NCBI RefSeq assembly: GCF_041260155.1
Contig: NC_091946.1
Location: 21,338,853 to 21,402,852, forward strand
Source of the DNA: Ptychodera flava
Lineage: Eukaryota; Hemichordata; Enteropneusta; Ptychoderidae
Reading direction: 5' to 3'
DNA: 64,000 nucleotides
The notes beneath the pieces are model-generated. The model did not search any database and was not told where the DNA came from. It worked only from the letters and a program-made list of their open reading frames with translations. The translations under genes and the position numbers were made by a program. Below, piece by piece: positions 48,177 through 61,671 of this stretch. Numbering within the stretch: position 1 is the stretch's first letter; the number at the start of each line of letters is the position of its first letter.

Positions 48177-49620
48177 ACAGTAAAATTTCTGGATTTGATC
48201 TTGCCTTTCATACTGTCATACAAGTCCACGTCTGTTACCTATGTAGCTTTGATACATGTCACACCTTATTCTAGACAGTGTCGACAATGAATCCAATAAT
48301 CCTAAAGATCAATTACACTTGACAGGCTTTACTTGAAGTAAATTTGAACTTCTCGGCCTATTAAATCACCAATACAGACGGTTGTCATGGACAGCGATAT
48401 CTTGTTGTGATGATTTGTCTCGCGTTTACAATCTCAACAACCTACCCTTGACTTGTGTGCGAAGACATTGTTCACTGAAGTGCATTCTAGTGCGGACTAG
48501 CACACTCAAGCACCATTAGCTGTATGCCAAATAAATAAATTTTGGTGTAGAATTCATCTAGACACAGCAACATGAGACATTATACAGGCCTTGTTAATGA
48601 ATTGAACGATATATATTTCTTTCCATGAGGTATAGGGAATAAAACGTGAAACTGCACTTGACAAACAGAACAAATATACTGGAAAAAGCATAAAAATCAA
48701 AGCTAATATAGCTTAAATTGCTGAATCAATTATTATGCAAATACGCTCAGAATCCTTAACATTTTCACAAATATACTTGTGTGTTGACTTTCATCATGCA
48801 TGCCAGAGCTTCTCAAATACAATTGACAGTCATTCTATCTCCGTGTGCCCGATGAACAGAGCGTGAAAAAGAATCACGGGAAAACGTCGTCATGAAAGTT
48901 ATTCCGCCGGTAGCTGTAAACTGATCGGCGCGGCTAGAGTTGCGTCTTCTATTTGCGTGCGGAGAGGTCACATCTGCATTCACACGGATAAAGTTGAGAG
49001 AAACGCAGCAACTGTATCCCGAATGTGTTACACTAACGGTATTGAGCCTGTCTATCGTTACCGACACGCAGCGTTGTCTATACAACCACCCGGACTGTGA
49101 AAAATTACCTACCCCGGCCTATCGCTTCCCACGGTCCTTGCATCTGCTGGCGATCGATCTTTGACGTCATCGCCACGGAGTCCGACGTCAGAGTCGTGCC
49201 CTCCTCTCGCAATGATGTCCGACTTACATTGCGGATCTGTCCGTGTGCGAACTTCACTCTTTCGACGCTTTGTCTTGCCTGTCAGTGCTTGACTTGAATC
49301 GTGACTGAGTCATGCGACACCCACAGACCCAGACTTGCAACGTTTCCGAGTATAATCGAATCAAAATATTAGCACTCTCATTTAAAATGTGTGTATTTAT
49401 ATATTTCTATGTAACATATGTATATATACATATATGTCTCCTTTATATATATATATAAAGTATATATGATACAAATTACTTCAAGTACAAATAATATAAT
49501 AATATTATAATAAGTAATAATATTATTACTTTGTACGTTGTACTTCAAGTAATTTTTACTATTATTTATAACGCTCAGCTTTAGCATCGAGCATTATAAT
49601 TTCCCACGAGGATATCTGTA
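47501..49620. other. Intergenic with two ATCT/GTAT microsatellites, no gene seen
   Basis: (ATCT)n at 47746-47838 and 48096-48176, with (GTAT)n at 47963-48082. A more CpG-rich stretch at about 48840-49290 has open frames but no recognised protein. It could be a promoter or first-exon region. Confidence 0.5.
47746..48176. repeat. (ATCT)n, (GTAT)n, (ATCT)n microsatellite cluster
   Basis: Three tetranucleotide runs separated by short unique DNA. All long frames over them are repeat artefacts. Confidence 0.95.
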
Positions 49621-49626
49621 TACTTC

Positions 49627-49629
<3 letters not shown>

Positions 49630-49703
<74 letters not shown>

Positions 49704-50019
49704 CACACATACATCATACATACATACATACATCATACATCATACATACATACATACATACATACATACATACATACATACATACAACATACATACATAC
49801 ATGCATGCATGCATGCATGCATGCATGCATGCATGCATGCATACATAGATACATACATACATACATACATACATACATACATACATACATACATACATAC
49901 ATACATACATACATACATACATACATACATACATACATACATACATACATACATACATACATACATACATACATACATACATACATACATAATACATACA
50001 TACATAAATACATACATGA
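49630..50019. repeat. (TA)n and (CATA)n/(CATG)n microsatellites
   Basis: About 70 bp of TA, then CATA runs with a CATG block at about 49800-49840 and some 140 bp of uninterrupted CATA. An AT-rich hairpin around TACTTCAAGTA lies just before (49467-49555). Confidence 0.94.
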
Positions 50020-53000
50020 AACTACTCTCAGAAATAATTGTCATTAACTCAAAATGTGCCTGGATCGTACCATTCTCTGTCCGTCAGTTCTCCATTTACA
50101 CATTTACGTTTTAGTATTTCCAGAAGAAAACTGCAAAGAATTGTACAAAATAGCCTATAGTGCCGTGAGTAAGAAATTGCTTCTCCGATTTTGTCGCAGA
50201 TGCGCGCGAATGCAAATACTCGTAGCTGTTTGCCACGGAAAAATTTTAATGCATTGGCTAAACGACAAAGGCTCGTATTTGTTTCGTTTTGGTCATGGGT
50301 GACCGAGTGTTACTAGTAACAGTAAAAGCCTTTCGAAAATACAAACATACACAAGGGACTGTCTACGTCCACACTTTGCTCACTTTACGGCAGTGAGAGA
50401 CACTTGTCAACGGGCTGTTTGATAAATAAAGTATCGGTTTCAGTTATGGTTATGCTCTGATCTGATTTTCGTACCAAATATGAACTGATAGCGACCTTGA
50501 ATACTGATCAATACATATCGAAATCAATGAAATGTTGAGGCTAGCTGATTTTGCGTCATCTGTGCGTAATTTTTGTGCATCACTGCATCTCTTACGTGAT
50601 AATTTCCGGGACCTTATAAGTTTTGTTTTGCGTCGTCCTAGTTTTAAGAAGCCAAAATGAATATACCACTTTGGGGTTTCACTACAGTGCGGTATCAGCG
50701 AATGCCAATACAGTTTATTTGTCGACGTCCGACGAAAAAACTCATTTGACATTATAAAACACAATACAGACTATAATGCATGATTCAATTTGTCTTGCTC
50801 GAAAATGGATATTTTTAATTAACGATACGTATGCACATATCTGCTCACATAGGCCCTCCCTAAATTATGTATAAAACGAAAAAAAGGGCTGGGTTCGTCT
50901 TTTCGAGTGGCCTTAGTCAAGAATGTGTTTTGCTAGGATTCGGGAAGACTGCATACGAAAATCATATGAGACCTACCTTATCTTTATATCTGGTACTCTT
51001 TTAACCGTACAGCTTGTCAGCGTTGCTCTAGCCCATGTAAAAACTCCTCCTAGGTGTCGGAGACTGGAGAAAGTGTGTTAGCGCTTGCCTGGTCCATTCA
51101 CGACTATAATATGCTTTGGCGAGATTCGATCACCCATCAAATAGTGGAATATCAATGGAGTGTTCTGCACCGCGCAGAAACTGAGATCACGGTTTGTTTG
51201 TTTAACTTGCTCTGGCACCGACACGCATGTACGCAGCCGGGTTTTGACCTGTAATTGACGCGACCGCGTTGTCGTGAGCTCCGCGCGGCAAAAAAAGTAA
51301 TTTTCTCTCTGCTGGCGACGCCTACGTATGTCTGCTTTATAGTCAAATTAAGAGATGTAAACTTCCTAAAGCCTGTATTTGATGCGGAAAAGAGTTTTGC
51401 CTCATTTTCACTGAATCTCATCAAAAAGTGGCTTGCGCATGCCTCACGCAGTAAAATTTACAAATTCACCATCACGAAATGAGAAAAGATATGAATGAAA
51501 ATATTTAAAAGGAAGCTTTTACTGTCTTCAAATTCTGACAAAATGCCTTCGCGAAATCGGCCATGAACTTATAATGTTGATTATTCACAATGTGAACGTC
51601 AGGAAGAAAATAAACAGAAACTGCCCAAAACTCCTCTGTATCGTACTCTGATGTACCTAAACTTATATGGGTACTTTGAAACAATCGTTTGAAGGGAATT
51701 CACCTGAGCTCAACAGCTGTATGTACGTTACCTTCAAGTTTTTTACTCGTACGAACATACAAGTTTTATACATTCACACACTCTGTTGGTAAGACCACAG
51801 GTGCCTGGAGTCGCCTGTGTACAGGCATCTCTCTATGCATGTACACAGGCAACTCCAGGCACCTGTGGGTAAGGCAAAAGTTGGCAAGATGAGAAAGACA
51901 GTACATAAACCCAACTAATTTGGACCTTTGAATAACACAAGATACAGAGTGCTAGTTGGAGCGGGACTGCCAGAAGGGAACAAAAAATCAAGGGCTTATC
52001 GACTGTGTGACGGTGTATCGTTCGGTTGCATTCAGGGGCATCAAACAGAGCTGTTCGTCCAAATTATTTGTTCGTAAAATAGTTTTTTTTGAAGGGAGGG
52101 AGTTAATTGTTTTTCTTTATCAGTTGGTTGACAACTGAGGGGAGGGCAACTTTTCCTCATCGGTGGGCGGGGAAATTTCATTCCACTGATCAGTAGGCAA
52201 CTTGAAAAGAGACTGGATGAGCGCGTAGCGATTACTAATTCTGCTGATTTTGGAGTTTCGAATGGGCAGGGGAAAAGCACAAGACAAACAGATAGCGGTG
52301 TGGACTTTTGTAATATGGAGACGATAGTGGATTTGGATAGGGCAGAGAGTGGCGAGAGGGGGAAAACAACATGGGGGTCAAACCGTAGAGGGAAGCAGTC
52401 ATTAACAGTTATTGTTTCTTTCTTCCCATATTTGCCCCAAAGACTTCAGAATAGCGTTAGCGTGTAAAAGCGCCTCTTGTTAAAATTTCCCAAAGTCGCC
52501 TGGTTGGCTGCCCCTGTGCAATGCCCATAGCACGTTGGCTTTCCTTTCTATAGCTTGTGTACCCCACCCACTTCTGAACCAATCTCTGTCAACACATCAG
52601 GCCTAGACAGAGGCATCTTCTAATTTGCTGTGCGGCTTGTTCAAACACCCAAATGAGTGGCTTTTTTCATTGACTGTTGTAACTGAACAACTTCCACACG
52701 CATGTACTGAGTCTCTCAATACCATGTTCAATGATCAAATCAATTTCACTCAACCGATGAAAATAACATAGGAAAGCGGTATGCTGCTAGAGAAGTCCAT
52801 GACGTTGTGATCATTGCTTTAAAAATAAAAAAAAACATAAATTTGCATCATAATCAGGTGTCCATGGCAACGGAAACTCATTCACTATGATGCGATTTTA
52901 CTGTCCGCAAAGACAACAACATGACTGTGGAAACACCAAATTTGTGTTTTTCCCTTTTGTTATCAGATAGCAATATAAACACAAACAACCAGATTACTCA

Positions 53001-55145
53001 GTTCCCTGTGATACTGCCAGGCCAGCGGATCGCATCATGGCCCAAGAGCGCAAAGCCAGCGACACGTCGATGCTGTTGGACTGCTTTTCTTTTGCTGCTC
53101 TGAATGAGCCTCTGTGATTGAAAATACGCTATCAGAAGCTAAATTATGAGAAACAAGTCTCTACTGGCAGACTTATGCCTTGCTTCGAGTGATATGACGA
53201 ATAAGTTTTGATCTCTTGTGCTTGTTCTATCAACAAGGCATAGTGAAAGGAATGTACCATTGGATCTTGGGAGGGGTGGACAGAATCATGAACCAGTGCA
53301 CGTTTTATCTCCTTCTACGAGTTTGCAAAACTCTTTTTGGTGAAGGGAAACTTCGCAGACCTTTTACAATGTCAACATTTTTAATCTCCCATAGTTTTAT
53401 GATAGTTTGCAAAAGGAGAAATGCTAAAGAAGGATATTCAGCGCCCTCTCAGTCGCAGGCTTTTCCCCGTTTTTGACCGCTCCCTGAAGGTCCAATTTTT
53501 CATCAAAAACTGCATGTTTTTATATTCGGTTTGCGGTCACAGCTAATCGTGCTAACTCTGCACTTTGGATGTTGAGATCAGTATGATACTGCCAAACAGG
53601 ACACTCCAACTGACGGCATAACATTGAAATTTAGGTTCGCATTGATGCTACATACAGTGAGACGAAGACATTATTGCAACGACTGGTTTTACTTTAGCTA
53701 GATAACTACTATGCGAAGAGTGACTGAAAAATATCCAAAGTGACAGGCAATAAGACTTCACATCACACGCAATTTGGATTTTAAAGATATATATTAATTA
53801 CAGAAGGAAGTCATGTATTTCGATCAAAATGAGAACCCATATTTTAATATCACGATCAAGAGAATATCTGACTTTCACTGAACATTTCAAATCATTCAGT
53901 TAAAAAAATGTAAGTTTTTCAGAGGAACAATGCCCTTGTTTTGACAAGGGGGACATTTGACTGTGGAGTTTCCCGTACATGCATACATTGATATTTCCCA
54001 AAAAATAACACTGTTGCCATGTACGCTTGCTATTCTTATCTCCGGGGTTGATAAACAATGAAAATTAAAGCTCTGCCATCGATTTCTCGCAAATTTTGAC
54101 GTCGAGTGACGTCACTGCGGCTTCGATGACGTCATGTGCTGAAATCAATCCATTGGAGCCATAGAAATGCACACTGCAAAATAGGAGTCAATTCTTGTTG
54201 TGTACACAACGAAATTATGTCACGCAAAACACGCAGGTTACAGAAATATACATTATGAGCTTACTGAGGTAATCCATTATGTCTAAGAAAAGCTTAAAAT
54301 ATGCCTAAATAACATAAGCTCTTTGACAAGCCCAAGTTTTGGGCAAAAGAACGATGATAGAGTAAAGATTCATACAAATAAAGTGAGTGATCAAAATTGT
54401 CAGTTTCATTTGAAAATTGAAAGTGTAAGCATTACCAAGCTTGTATTTTTAATTACATGTAAGATTTCACATGTGGGCGTGACAGCCCACGCTTTCTTTT
54501 ATTTACCTGGAAGTGTTGTCCACCCTTTTTGCGCTCAATCAATATTTCGTCGATAGCAATTGCAAAATATTTCAATGATCTTATGAAGTAATAAATGAAA
54601 GGTTGGGATTTGTCGGCAGCGCAGTCACGGTGACTTCGACGATGTAAAACGCATTTGTTTGTTTTCGTGTGAATTACTTAGTACATAAATGTTTAAAAAA
54701 TGACCCCTTCTAAACCGTCAACATTAATCAGGAATACAAGTACCGGGAAATCGTTTGTTACAATCTCGTCTGTTCCGCTTGTGATGAAGTGCACTTTCAA
54801 TCAAAGTCGATCGTACTGTACTGTAAAGCCTGGGTATTTCTGTGTGTGTTTGCTGTGCATATTCGGATCATAACGGTAGGTGAAACGGCAATGATAGCTA
54901 TGTACATTGCTCGAAAAGCCTTCGCCACCCTTTTTGCTAAAATATGTATTCGTCGGTGTCGGGTCAAAGCAAAAATTTTCTGCTTTAAGTACAATCCATG
55001 AACAATTTACAATATATAACAAACAAACAAACGAATATTGTGCAGAAACTATGGAGCAAAGCAAACCATTGAAAATAAAGAAATTGAACCTCTTCAGCGA
55101 ATATTAACGTACTAATTTTTACGAAATACCGTCAAAAATCTCTGC
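50020..55145. other. Long intergenic stretch, no gene supported
   Basis: Only a 74-bp hairpin at 51795-51868 stands out. Short open frames here have no protein signature or convincing splice sites. Confidence 0.5.
51795..51868. repeat. Hairpin with 28-bp arms
   Basis: CCACAGGTGCCTGGAGTCGC followed by CTGTGTACA is inverted 17 bp later with one mismatch. A strong stem-loop that could be transcribed or could be a fold-back remnant. Confidence 0.8.
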
Positions 55146-55502
55146 TAATGTAGAATGCGCCTCGGGTACAGATAGTCGGACTTTCTAATTGCTACAATTT
55201 TTTTCTGATCTATCAATCGTGGGGGCTCATTTTAAAGCTGTTGGAGAAAGAAAAACTTTCACATGCTTAGTTGTTTGAAAATCCAAAATTTAATTTTCCC
55301 CGTAGAGTTAACACAGGAATGGCGGCCATTTTGAATTTCCAATTTCGCAAAATGTTTGGTAATTCGTTTCGCTAGTTCCAAACTTTGCGTGGTGACCCCC
55401 TATTTTTATTGTTGATTTGTTAAGAGGATGGTTGAAAGTCTCATTGGGGAAAATTTGAGCAAAAGTTTAAGTCTTTCACTTTCGGGGGGCGAACTACCTT
55501 AA
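55146..55502. mobile_element. MITE family 'AAGGTAG...GCGCCTCG', copy 5
   Basis: It starts TGTAGAATGCGCCTCGGG and ends GGGGGGCGAACTACCTTAA. The interior has AATGGCGGCCATTTTGAATT. Confidence 0.75.
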
Positions 55503-55510
55503 TTTTGTTT

Positions 55511-55718
55511 TCAAACAACAGTGTTTGGCATTCCAGGTAAGAGATAATCACTCCCCTGCACGCCAGAATTCGTCTGTTTATTGTCCCCTCCTGGAGGCTG
55601 GTCCAACAAGGGGTACATTCCCGCCTCAGTGCTCTGCGTCTTCGCTTTGTCAGTACCTTTCCCCTCGGCGTTAGGTTGTCCACCATCACCCTTACCAGAG
55701 CTCTTCTCCGTTTTCTTC
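55511..55718 (-). CDS. Candidate last exon of an unidentified minus-strand gene
   Basis: After a TTGATATGCAG acceptor, 69 codons follow (phase 2 in): a polar basic start KKTEKSSGKGDGGQPNAEGK, then EAGMYPLLDQPPGGDN and the end LLPGMPNTVV before the stop. It looks like a cytoplasmic tail, with a Y-P-L-L motif and a C-terminal T-V-V that fits a class I PDZ ligand. The phase matches the donor of the candidate exon at 58601-58486. No family is recognised; this could be chance. Confidence 0.35.
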
Positions 55719-57177
55719 CTGCATATCAACAAGTTGACAATACGCTATGAAATACATACCGTGGGGCGCATGCGTCAGTGTCTGAGAAGCTTGCCCGAGA
55801 GCACAAGAAGCACAATATAGTAGTACTTTGCATACGACAGAGTGAACTCCTACAAGGGACCGTGACGATATCTGTATATTTTAATGATACTTTAATAATA
55901 TTTGTTTCTTTAAAAAATTTGATTTTCTTCTTCGTTACTCTGAAGTATTTTGAATTACAAGTATTAGCCGATTTTGTACTATGTGCTACGATATTGTCGA
56001 AAAACGAATTCTCTTCAGCACTAGAACTTACTTATGATGACGAGTTGACAAGGTAAGTGAGAGGAGAACAAGAAATTATTAAAAAACCAACAAATACAGC
56101 ACTGGAAACACTAATGTAGCTTAAAATTTACGGCGAAACAATACTGTTTTTCATTTCTTTTGTGTGTGTAAGCTCCTTAGTATGCTTTCTATGTACACAC
56201 TGACAGCGTCTTAACAGAAAGAAATATGAGATTGTATTCAAGGAATTTTAATTTCGCAGGGACATAGCCGCTTCTTCTATTTGCAACACGTTTCGAATGC
56301 TCTTTCTGAAACCTGATCTCATATTACTTCAATGTCCTTATTAGTTTTAACTCCCAATTATCTGTCTAACTATACACTAGTGCACCCGGTGTTTCGACCG
56401 GTATGAAGTACCTGTCACAGAAGTAGAGTGCGATCGGTAGATGGTGATGTATTTCCCGAGGGCGTGAATGTTTTCTCGTTCGACCATATGCTCTCAAAGT
56501 TTAAGGTTCAACTTACCCTTTTTGGGCAAACATTATTTGACAAGGTATGATGTGAAATTTAGAGCGAGATCCATGATTGTTTGAGTGGACGTAATAATCG
56601 GTGCTCGCGGACACGATCTACTATCTAGAGCCCCCTCTACGACCACAAATGTTTAATCTGGCGTTCTGCGATAAAGGTTATATTGATCACATTGGTTCGA
56701 ATTTCGTGTTTTCTTTACTGGTAAAGCTAACAGTGTTACAGAGATTGCAGGTCCGACATGTTAAAGAAAAATTTACAAAAAACATTAATTTAATATGTGA
56801 TGCTCAATCTCCTAGATTTATTGATTTATTGATTTATTGATTTATTGATTTATTGATTTATTGATTTGTTTGTTTGCCTTTGAAACGGTTTAAAAAACAA
56901 AAATTGCAGAAAAAGCAGTGTCATTAAATATAAAACAAACACAGACAAACAAACAAGAAGACGCCAAAGGAAAAAGAGTCCATCGTTAAACACAAATAAA
57001 TGTTGATTCTTTAATAGCAGATGTATTTATGCAAGGTGTGTCATTGAACATTCTTTGGGTGTGAAAATAAAATTCTAATGAGTAGTGATTGAGAGTGCTT
57101 GTTGTCTTAAAGTAGGCTTTATCTAGATGGTTTACATAACCTCACTAATGAGAACAAAGTGTGCTTTTGTGTGTGTA

Positions 57178-57179
<2 letters not shown>
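55719..57179. other. No gene supported; (TTTATTGA)n at 56816-56866
   Basis: AT-rich DNA with a short octanucleotide tandem repeat. Open frames at 55778-56056 and 56601-56840 lack signatures. Confidence 0.5.

Positions 57180-57255
<76 letters not shown>
57180..57255. repeat. (GA)n microsatellite
   Basis: About 38 GA dinucleotides. Confidence 0.95.
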
Positions 57256-57257
<2 letters not shown>

Positions 57258-57649
57258 GTAGCCAACGGAGATATTCATTCAAGCTATTCCAGAAGCAATT
57301 TTTGAGGGCATGGAGAAATTTTAATTTTGCTAGGACTGGAGACATATTTTTAGGTGGCAGGGGAGCAAATTTTAGGGTTTTTTTTGTCGGGCAGGGCAGA
57401 TATTGGTTGATTGCCCTTGGGACAGGGTTTGGTAAAAAACGAGGAGAGGGGAAGCTACTTTTAAAACGGGGACAGGGAAATTTCAGCCATGGTGTTTCTG
57501 GGGATGGGGACACAGGGCAAATACTTATATCTTTTAAAGGTTACCCAGACTACTTAGCCTATCGATTGACCCAACATCTCACTCTATGTACTGCGAGATG
57601 GAAACCAAATAGAAGGCCACTGCAGTATGTGTCTGCATGGGAATGTTAA

Positions 57650-57850
57650 TTTTCAGGGAAAATTTTTTCTCAGGGCAGGGGAAAATTGACAGGTTTTTTC
57701 ATCACAGGATAGGGTAGCTTCATGTCTGCAGGGGAAATGGAATAACAAAATTTTGAGGGGAATTTTTTCCAGGTCAGGGGAAATTGGCAAGTTTTTTCCC
57801 CGCATGGCAGGGAGCTTCAAACATTCACAGTGGGGAGGGGAAACAGGCAA
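57650..57850. repeat. Diverged direct repeats rich in CAGGGGAAA
   Basis: A segment from about 57665 (CTCAGGGCAGGGGAAAATTG to AGCTTCA) recurs about 105 bp later (CCAGGTCAGGGGAAATTGGC to AGCTTCA). Related GGGACAGGG text extends back to about 57340. Confidence 0.6.
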
Positions 57851-58049
57851 AAATACGTGGGGAGTGGGTAAAAATGAAGTTTGAGTGCAGCAGGGTAAGT
57901 CGAAAAATTTTCAGTGGGAGGGCAAATTATGAACAGCTAATTAATTACCCTTTGGACTTAAAATTAGTCAGTTCACATTACTTGTCATGCACAATGTATC
58001 TTATCATAGCAAGGACCCCTTTAAAAGTGCATTGTTCGTTGGCTGCACC

Positions 58050-58460
<411 letters not shown>

Positions 58461-58485
58461 TAGCTGGAACAAGATACTGGCTTAC

Positions 58486-58601
58486 GTGTCTTTCAAAGGC
58501 TGCTTTGGTTGAGGCGTTAGCGGCAAAGACGAATCATAATAATTGATGTTGAATGCATCGATGACCACGTCACTCTTGTTATGACTGCAGGATCGATAAC
58601 A
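58486..58601 (-). CDS. Candidate internal exon of the same unidentified gene
   Basis: An ACGTACACAG acceptor and a GACAC|GTAAGCC donor bracket 116 nt that read CYRSCSHNKSDVVIDAFNIN, then YYDSSLPLTPQPKQPLKD. Phase 0 in, phase 2 out, which joins the exon at 55718 (joint codon ACG, Thr). The support is splice sites and phase only. Confidence 0.3.
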
Positions 58602-58754
58602 CTGTGTACGTAAATAATCAAAAGGGACGTACAATGAATAATAATAATGCGTATCTAAGTTTCCACCACCCCTGTTACTGAATTTTGACAAAACAAAGCC
58701 GAAGACTTTTGAGGATTGAAAATATCTACTGCAATTCGTATGCATGTACACGTA

Positions 58755-59406
58755 CACTCATCTCAATGGACGAAAATTTAAAGGAGTCACAGCCTTTATG
58801 CGGTCCATCACTATTTCTATTCATCAATAATCACATCCACCAATGTATGCATTCGTGCATCTAGCTATTAGACAAACAAACTTAGGTACGGAGACACACG
58901 AAATACACGAATTCGTACGTACATAATCATCCATCCATCCATCATCCATCCATTCATCAACGATTACAGGCGAGCAAGCAGTAATGTGTCTAGGAAATAA
59001 TATCTTTGCCTAACAGAAAAGTTATTAATAACCAATGCACATAAGTTCAACCTGTTAAACAAGCGCAAATTGTTTGACCGATCTTGATACATATGATACA
59101 TATGATATGTAGTGCTTGATAGACTGTAAAATATAGTGCTTATAGACTGTAACAAAAATTGTTTTAAGTACAAAGTAATAATTTCAGTTACCAGAGTTTT
59201 GTAAGTCTTGCAATTCATAAGACAGATCTATCTGAAGATTTCAAGACGTTTTAAACTTGATTGACAAATGTTATTAATTCGTTCTTGAGGCATTTTATTA
59301 CTTCAAGTATAAAGTAGTAAAGTAATTATGTCTGTTAAGCTAGATGCTTGCAGCATTCCTCTGACTAGATGCATGAAACTTAAGTAACAGATAAGATTTA
59401 TTTATA

Positions 59407-59482
<76 letters not shown>

Positions 59483-59813
59483 TGTATCTTGTATACTGCT
59501 GTATCTGTACCAACATTTCATAATTACACGTTTTGGGATGGGCAAACAGACCGACATTCAAAAGGCTACCAGGGACTCGGTGGTGAAATATTCAGTCGTC
59601 GCTACCGAGCGCCGAAAAAATTATACCTCGATGGTTGGAAGTGATGCAATGAATATAATGCTTTTTCGTTCGCTAAACATCTGCCGTATAGGGTGACGCT
59701 GTAACTACAGAGGGAATGTACGAATAGATTCACCGTTTATCAAGTTCTTCCCTGCTATGTCGCATCATATATCCTGACTTCTTCCATATCCTGACTTTAT
59801 GTCTTTAAATCAT
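58755..59813. other. No gene seen; (TA)n at 59405-59477
   Basis: AT-rich DNA with a (CATC)n run near 58930-58960 and about 70 bp of TA. Confidence 0.55.
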
Positions 59814-60168
59814 TTAAGGTAGTAGGCGCCTCGTGAGTGAAAGACTTAAACTTTTGCTCAAACTTTCCTATAAGAAACTTTCAGCAATTCTCTTACCAAA
59901 TCAACGATCAAAATGAGGAGGGGGTCACCGTGCAAAGTTTGTAATTAGCAAAACAAATTACTCGACATTTTGCGATATTTGAAATTCAAAATGGCCGCCA
60001 TCTCTATGGGGAAAATTAAATTTTAGATTTTCGAAACACTAATTAAGACAATGAAAGTTTTTCTTTCTCCAAGAGCTTTAAAATGAGCCCCCACAAGTGG
60101 TATATCAGAAGAGAATTTTAAGAATTTGAGAGTACTCCTATCTGTCCCCGAGGCACATTCTACCTTAA
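59814..60168. mobile_element. MITE family 'AAGGTAG...GCGCCTCG', copy 6
   Basis: It starts TTAAGGTAGTAGGCGCCTCG and ends GAGGCACATTCTACCTTAA. This is the copy with the clearest terminal inverted repeats, about 20 bp. Interior AATGGCCGCCATCTCTATGG. Confidence 0.8.
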
Positions 60169-60432
60169 ACGCTTGATAAGCCGGGTACAAGGACGAATAC
60201 AATAGACACTACTCACGCACACACAGGGGAGACACAGTGAGAATAACACAGGATGCGCACAGCAAGCTTCAGCATCACTCTCAGTATTGGTTAATGTGAA
60301 TGAACCGTGACTACATGCGGTTGTGTACCCAGCCAGATCTTTGTCTCGTTTATACCATTCAGCGATAGTCTCGTTGATTGAAATCTGGGAGAAATGACAG
60401 AAAACGATGACGGTTCCTTAGTAACTGGTGTT

Positions 60433-61325
60433 AAAGAGGCACTCCCACTTGGTAACATTTTTAAAACACACTTTTTAATGCCAACGGTCGATATTTGACG
60501 TGGCGACTGCGCGCGGATCGCGAGATATCGATAAAAACATGTCATTTCCCGAGCGTATTTTTCACATCCCGAAGTTTTACGATCGTTTCTGATTTTGACC
60601 CGAAATCCCCCGAAGGTTTGTTGTTGTGCTGATTGACGATATTCTAGGGAGTCTACAATAAGTTCGAACGACGCAATTAATTTACTTCCCACTGCAAAGA
60701 TTTTATATACAGCATTATGCCATTACCTCAGGTAAGCTTTGTAAAACTTCTCCTTAGTTTTTGTCGTTTTCATTATTCTAAATCAGTTGTACTATATTTT
60801 TAACCAATACCACATAAACATCAGTTTTTACGTGTCAAATATTAGCCGCCTCCGATGACTACATTTTGTCGTCTGCCACACAGTACGTGTGGTTCGCCGC
60901 GCGCGTGGTATGCGTCTATGCATACCACTCGGCGGCCGCTATGTATCAACCGAACGTAACAGTGCTAGTCACCTATGCGAATTCTGGTGGAATCAAACTT
61001 TGTTTTCCGTTTTTTTTTCTCAGAGTCAGTAAGACTAGGCTTTCCCCAAGGGGCATGGCCGATCACCGACGCGAGTGGTACTGTGGCATACAGCAGCGTA
61101 AGCGTAGACTCCTACTCCATAGCTTAGTTGATAATGGCCCCAGTGCCGAACGTTCGATGTTCGGAAGCTGAATTTAGGTGGGCCACCGGAATTCAAACTT
61201 TTACTTTTTTGAGGACATGTTTTTATCGATATCTCGTGATCCGCGTGCAGTCGCCACGTCAAATATCGACCGTCGGCATTAAATAAATGTGCTTTAAAAA
61301 TGTTACCAAGTGGGAGTGCCTCTTT
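60433..61325. mobile_element. 0.9-kb non-autonomous DNA transposon with about 110-bp inverted repeats
   Basis: AAAGAGGCACTCCCACTTGG begins a left arm that ends near 60543 (GATAAAAACATGTC). The same text is inverted at 61209-61325 with about seven changes. The interior has no transposase. No clear target duplication was found. Confidence 0.83.
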
Positions 61326-61671
61326 GAGGAAGTACGCACCTCAACAGTGCAAGACTTAGACGTTTGCTCAAAACTTTCTGAAATGAAACATCCAACAATT
61401 CTCTCTCAAAATCAAGAGTAAAGGTCAGGGGTCATCGTGCAAAGTCTGATACCAAAGAAACAAATTACCTGACATCAACCGATATTACAAATTCAAAGTG
61501 GCTGCCATTCCTGTGTTAACGCTATGGGGAAAATAAACTTTTCGAAAAACTAACATTGTAAAAAGTTTGCTCACTCTAAGAGCTTCAAAATGAGCCCCCA
61601 AAACTGGTAGACCAGAAAAGAATTGTAAAAATTGAGAGTCTGAATGTCTGTCGCATAGACAATTCGACCTA
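61325..61671. mobile_element. MITE family 'AAGGTAG...GCGCCTCG', copy 7
   Basis: It starts TGAGGAAGTACGCACCTC directly at the end of the preceding transposon and ends near AATTCGACCTAAA. The interior matches the family (AGTGGCTGCCATTCCTGTGT). Confidence 0.7.
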
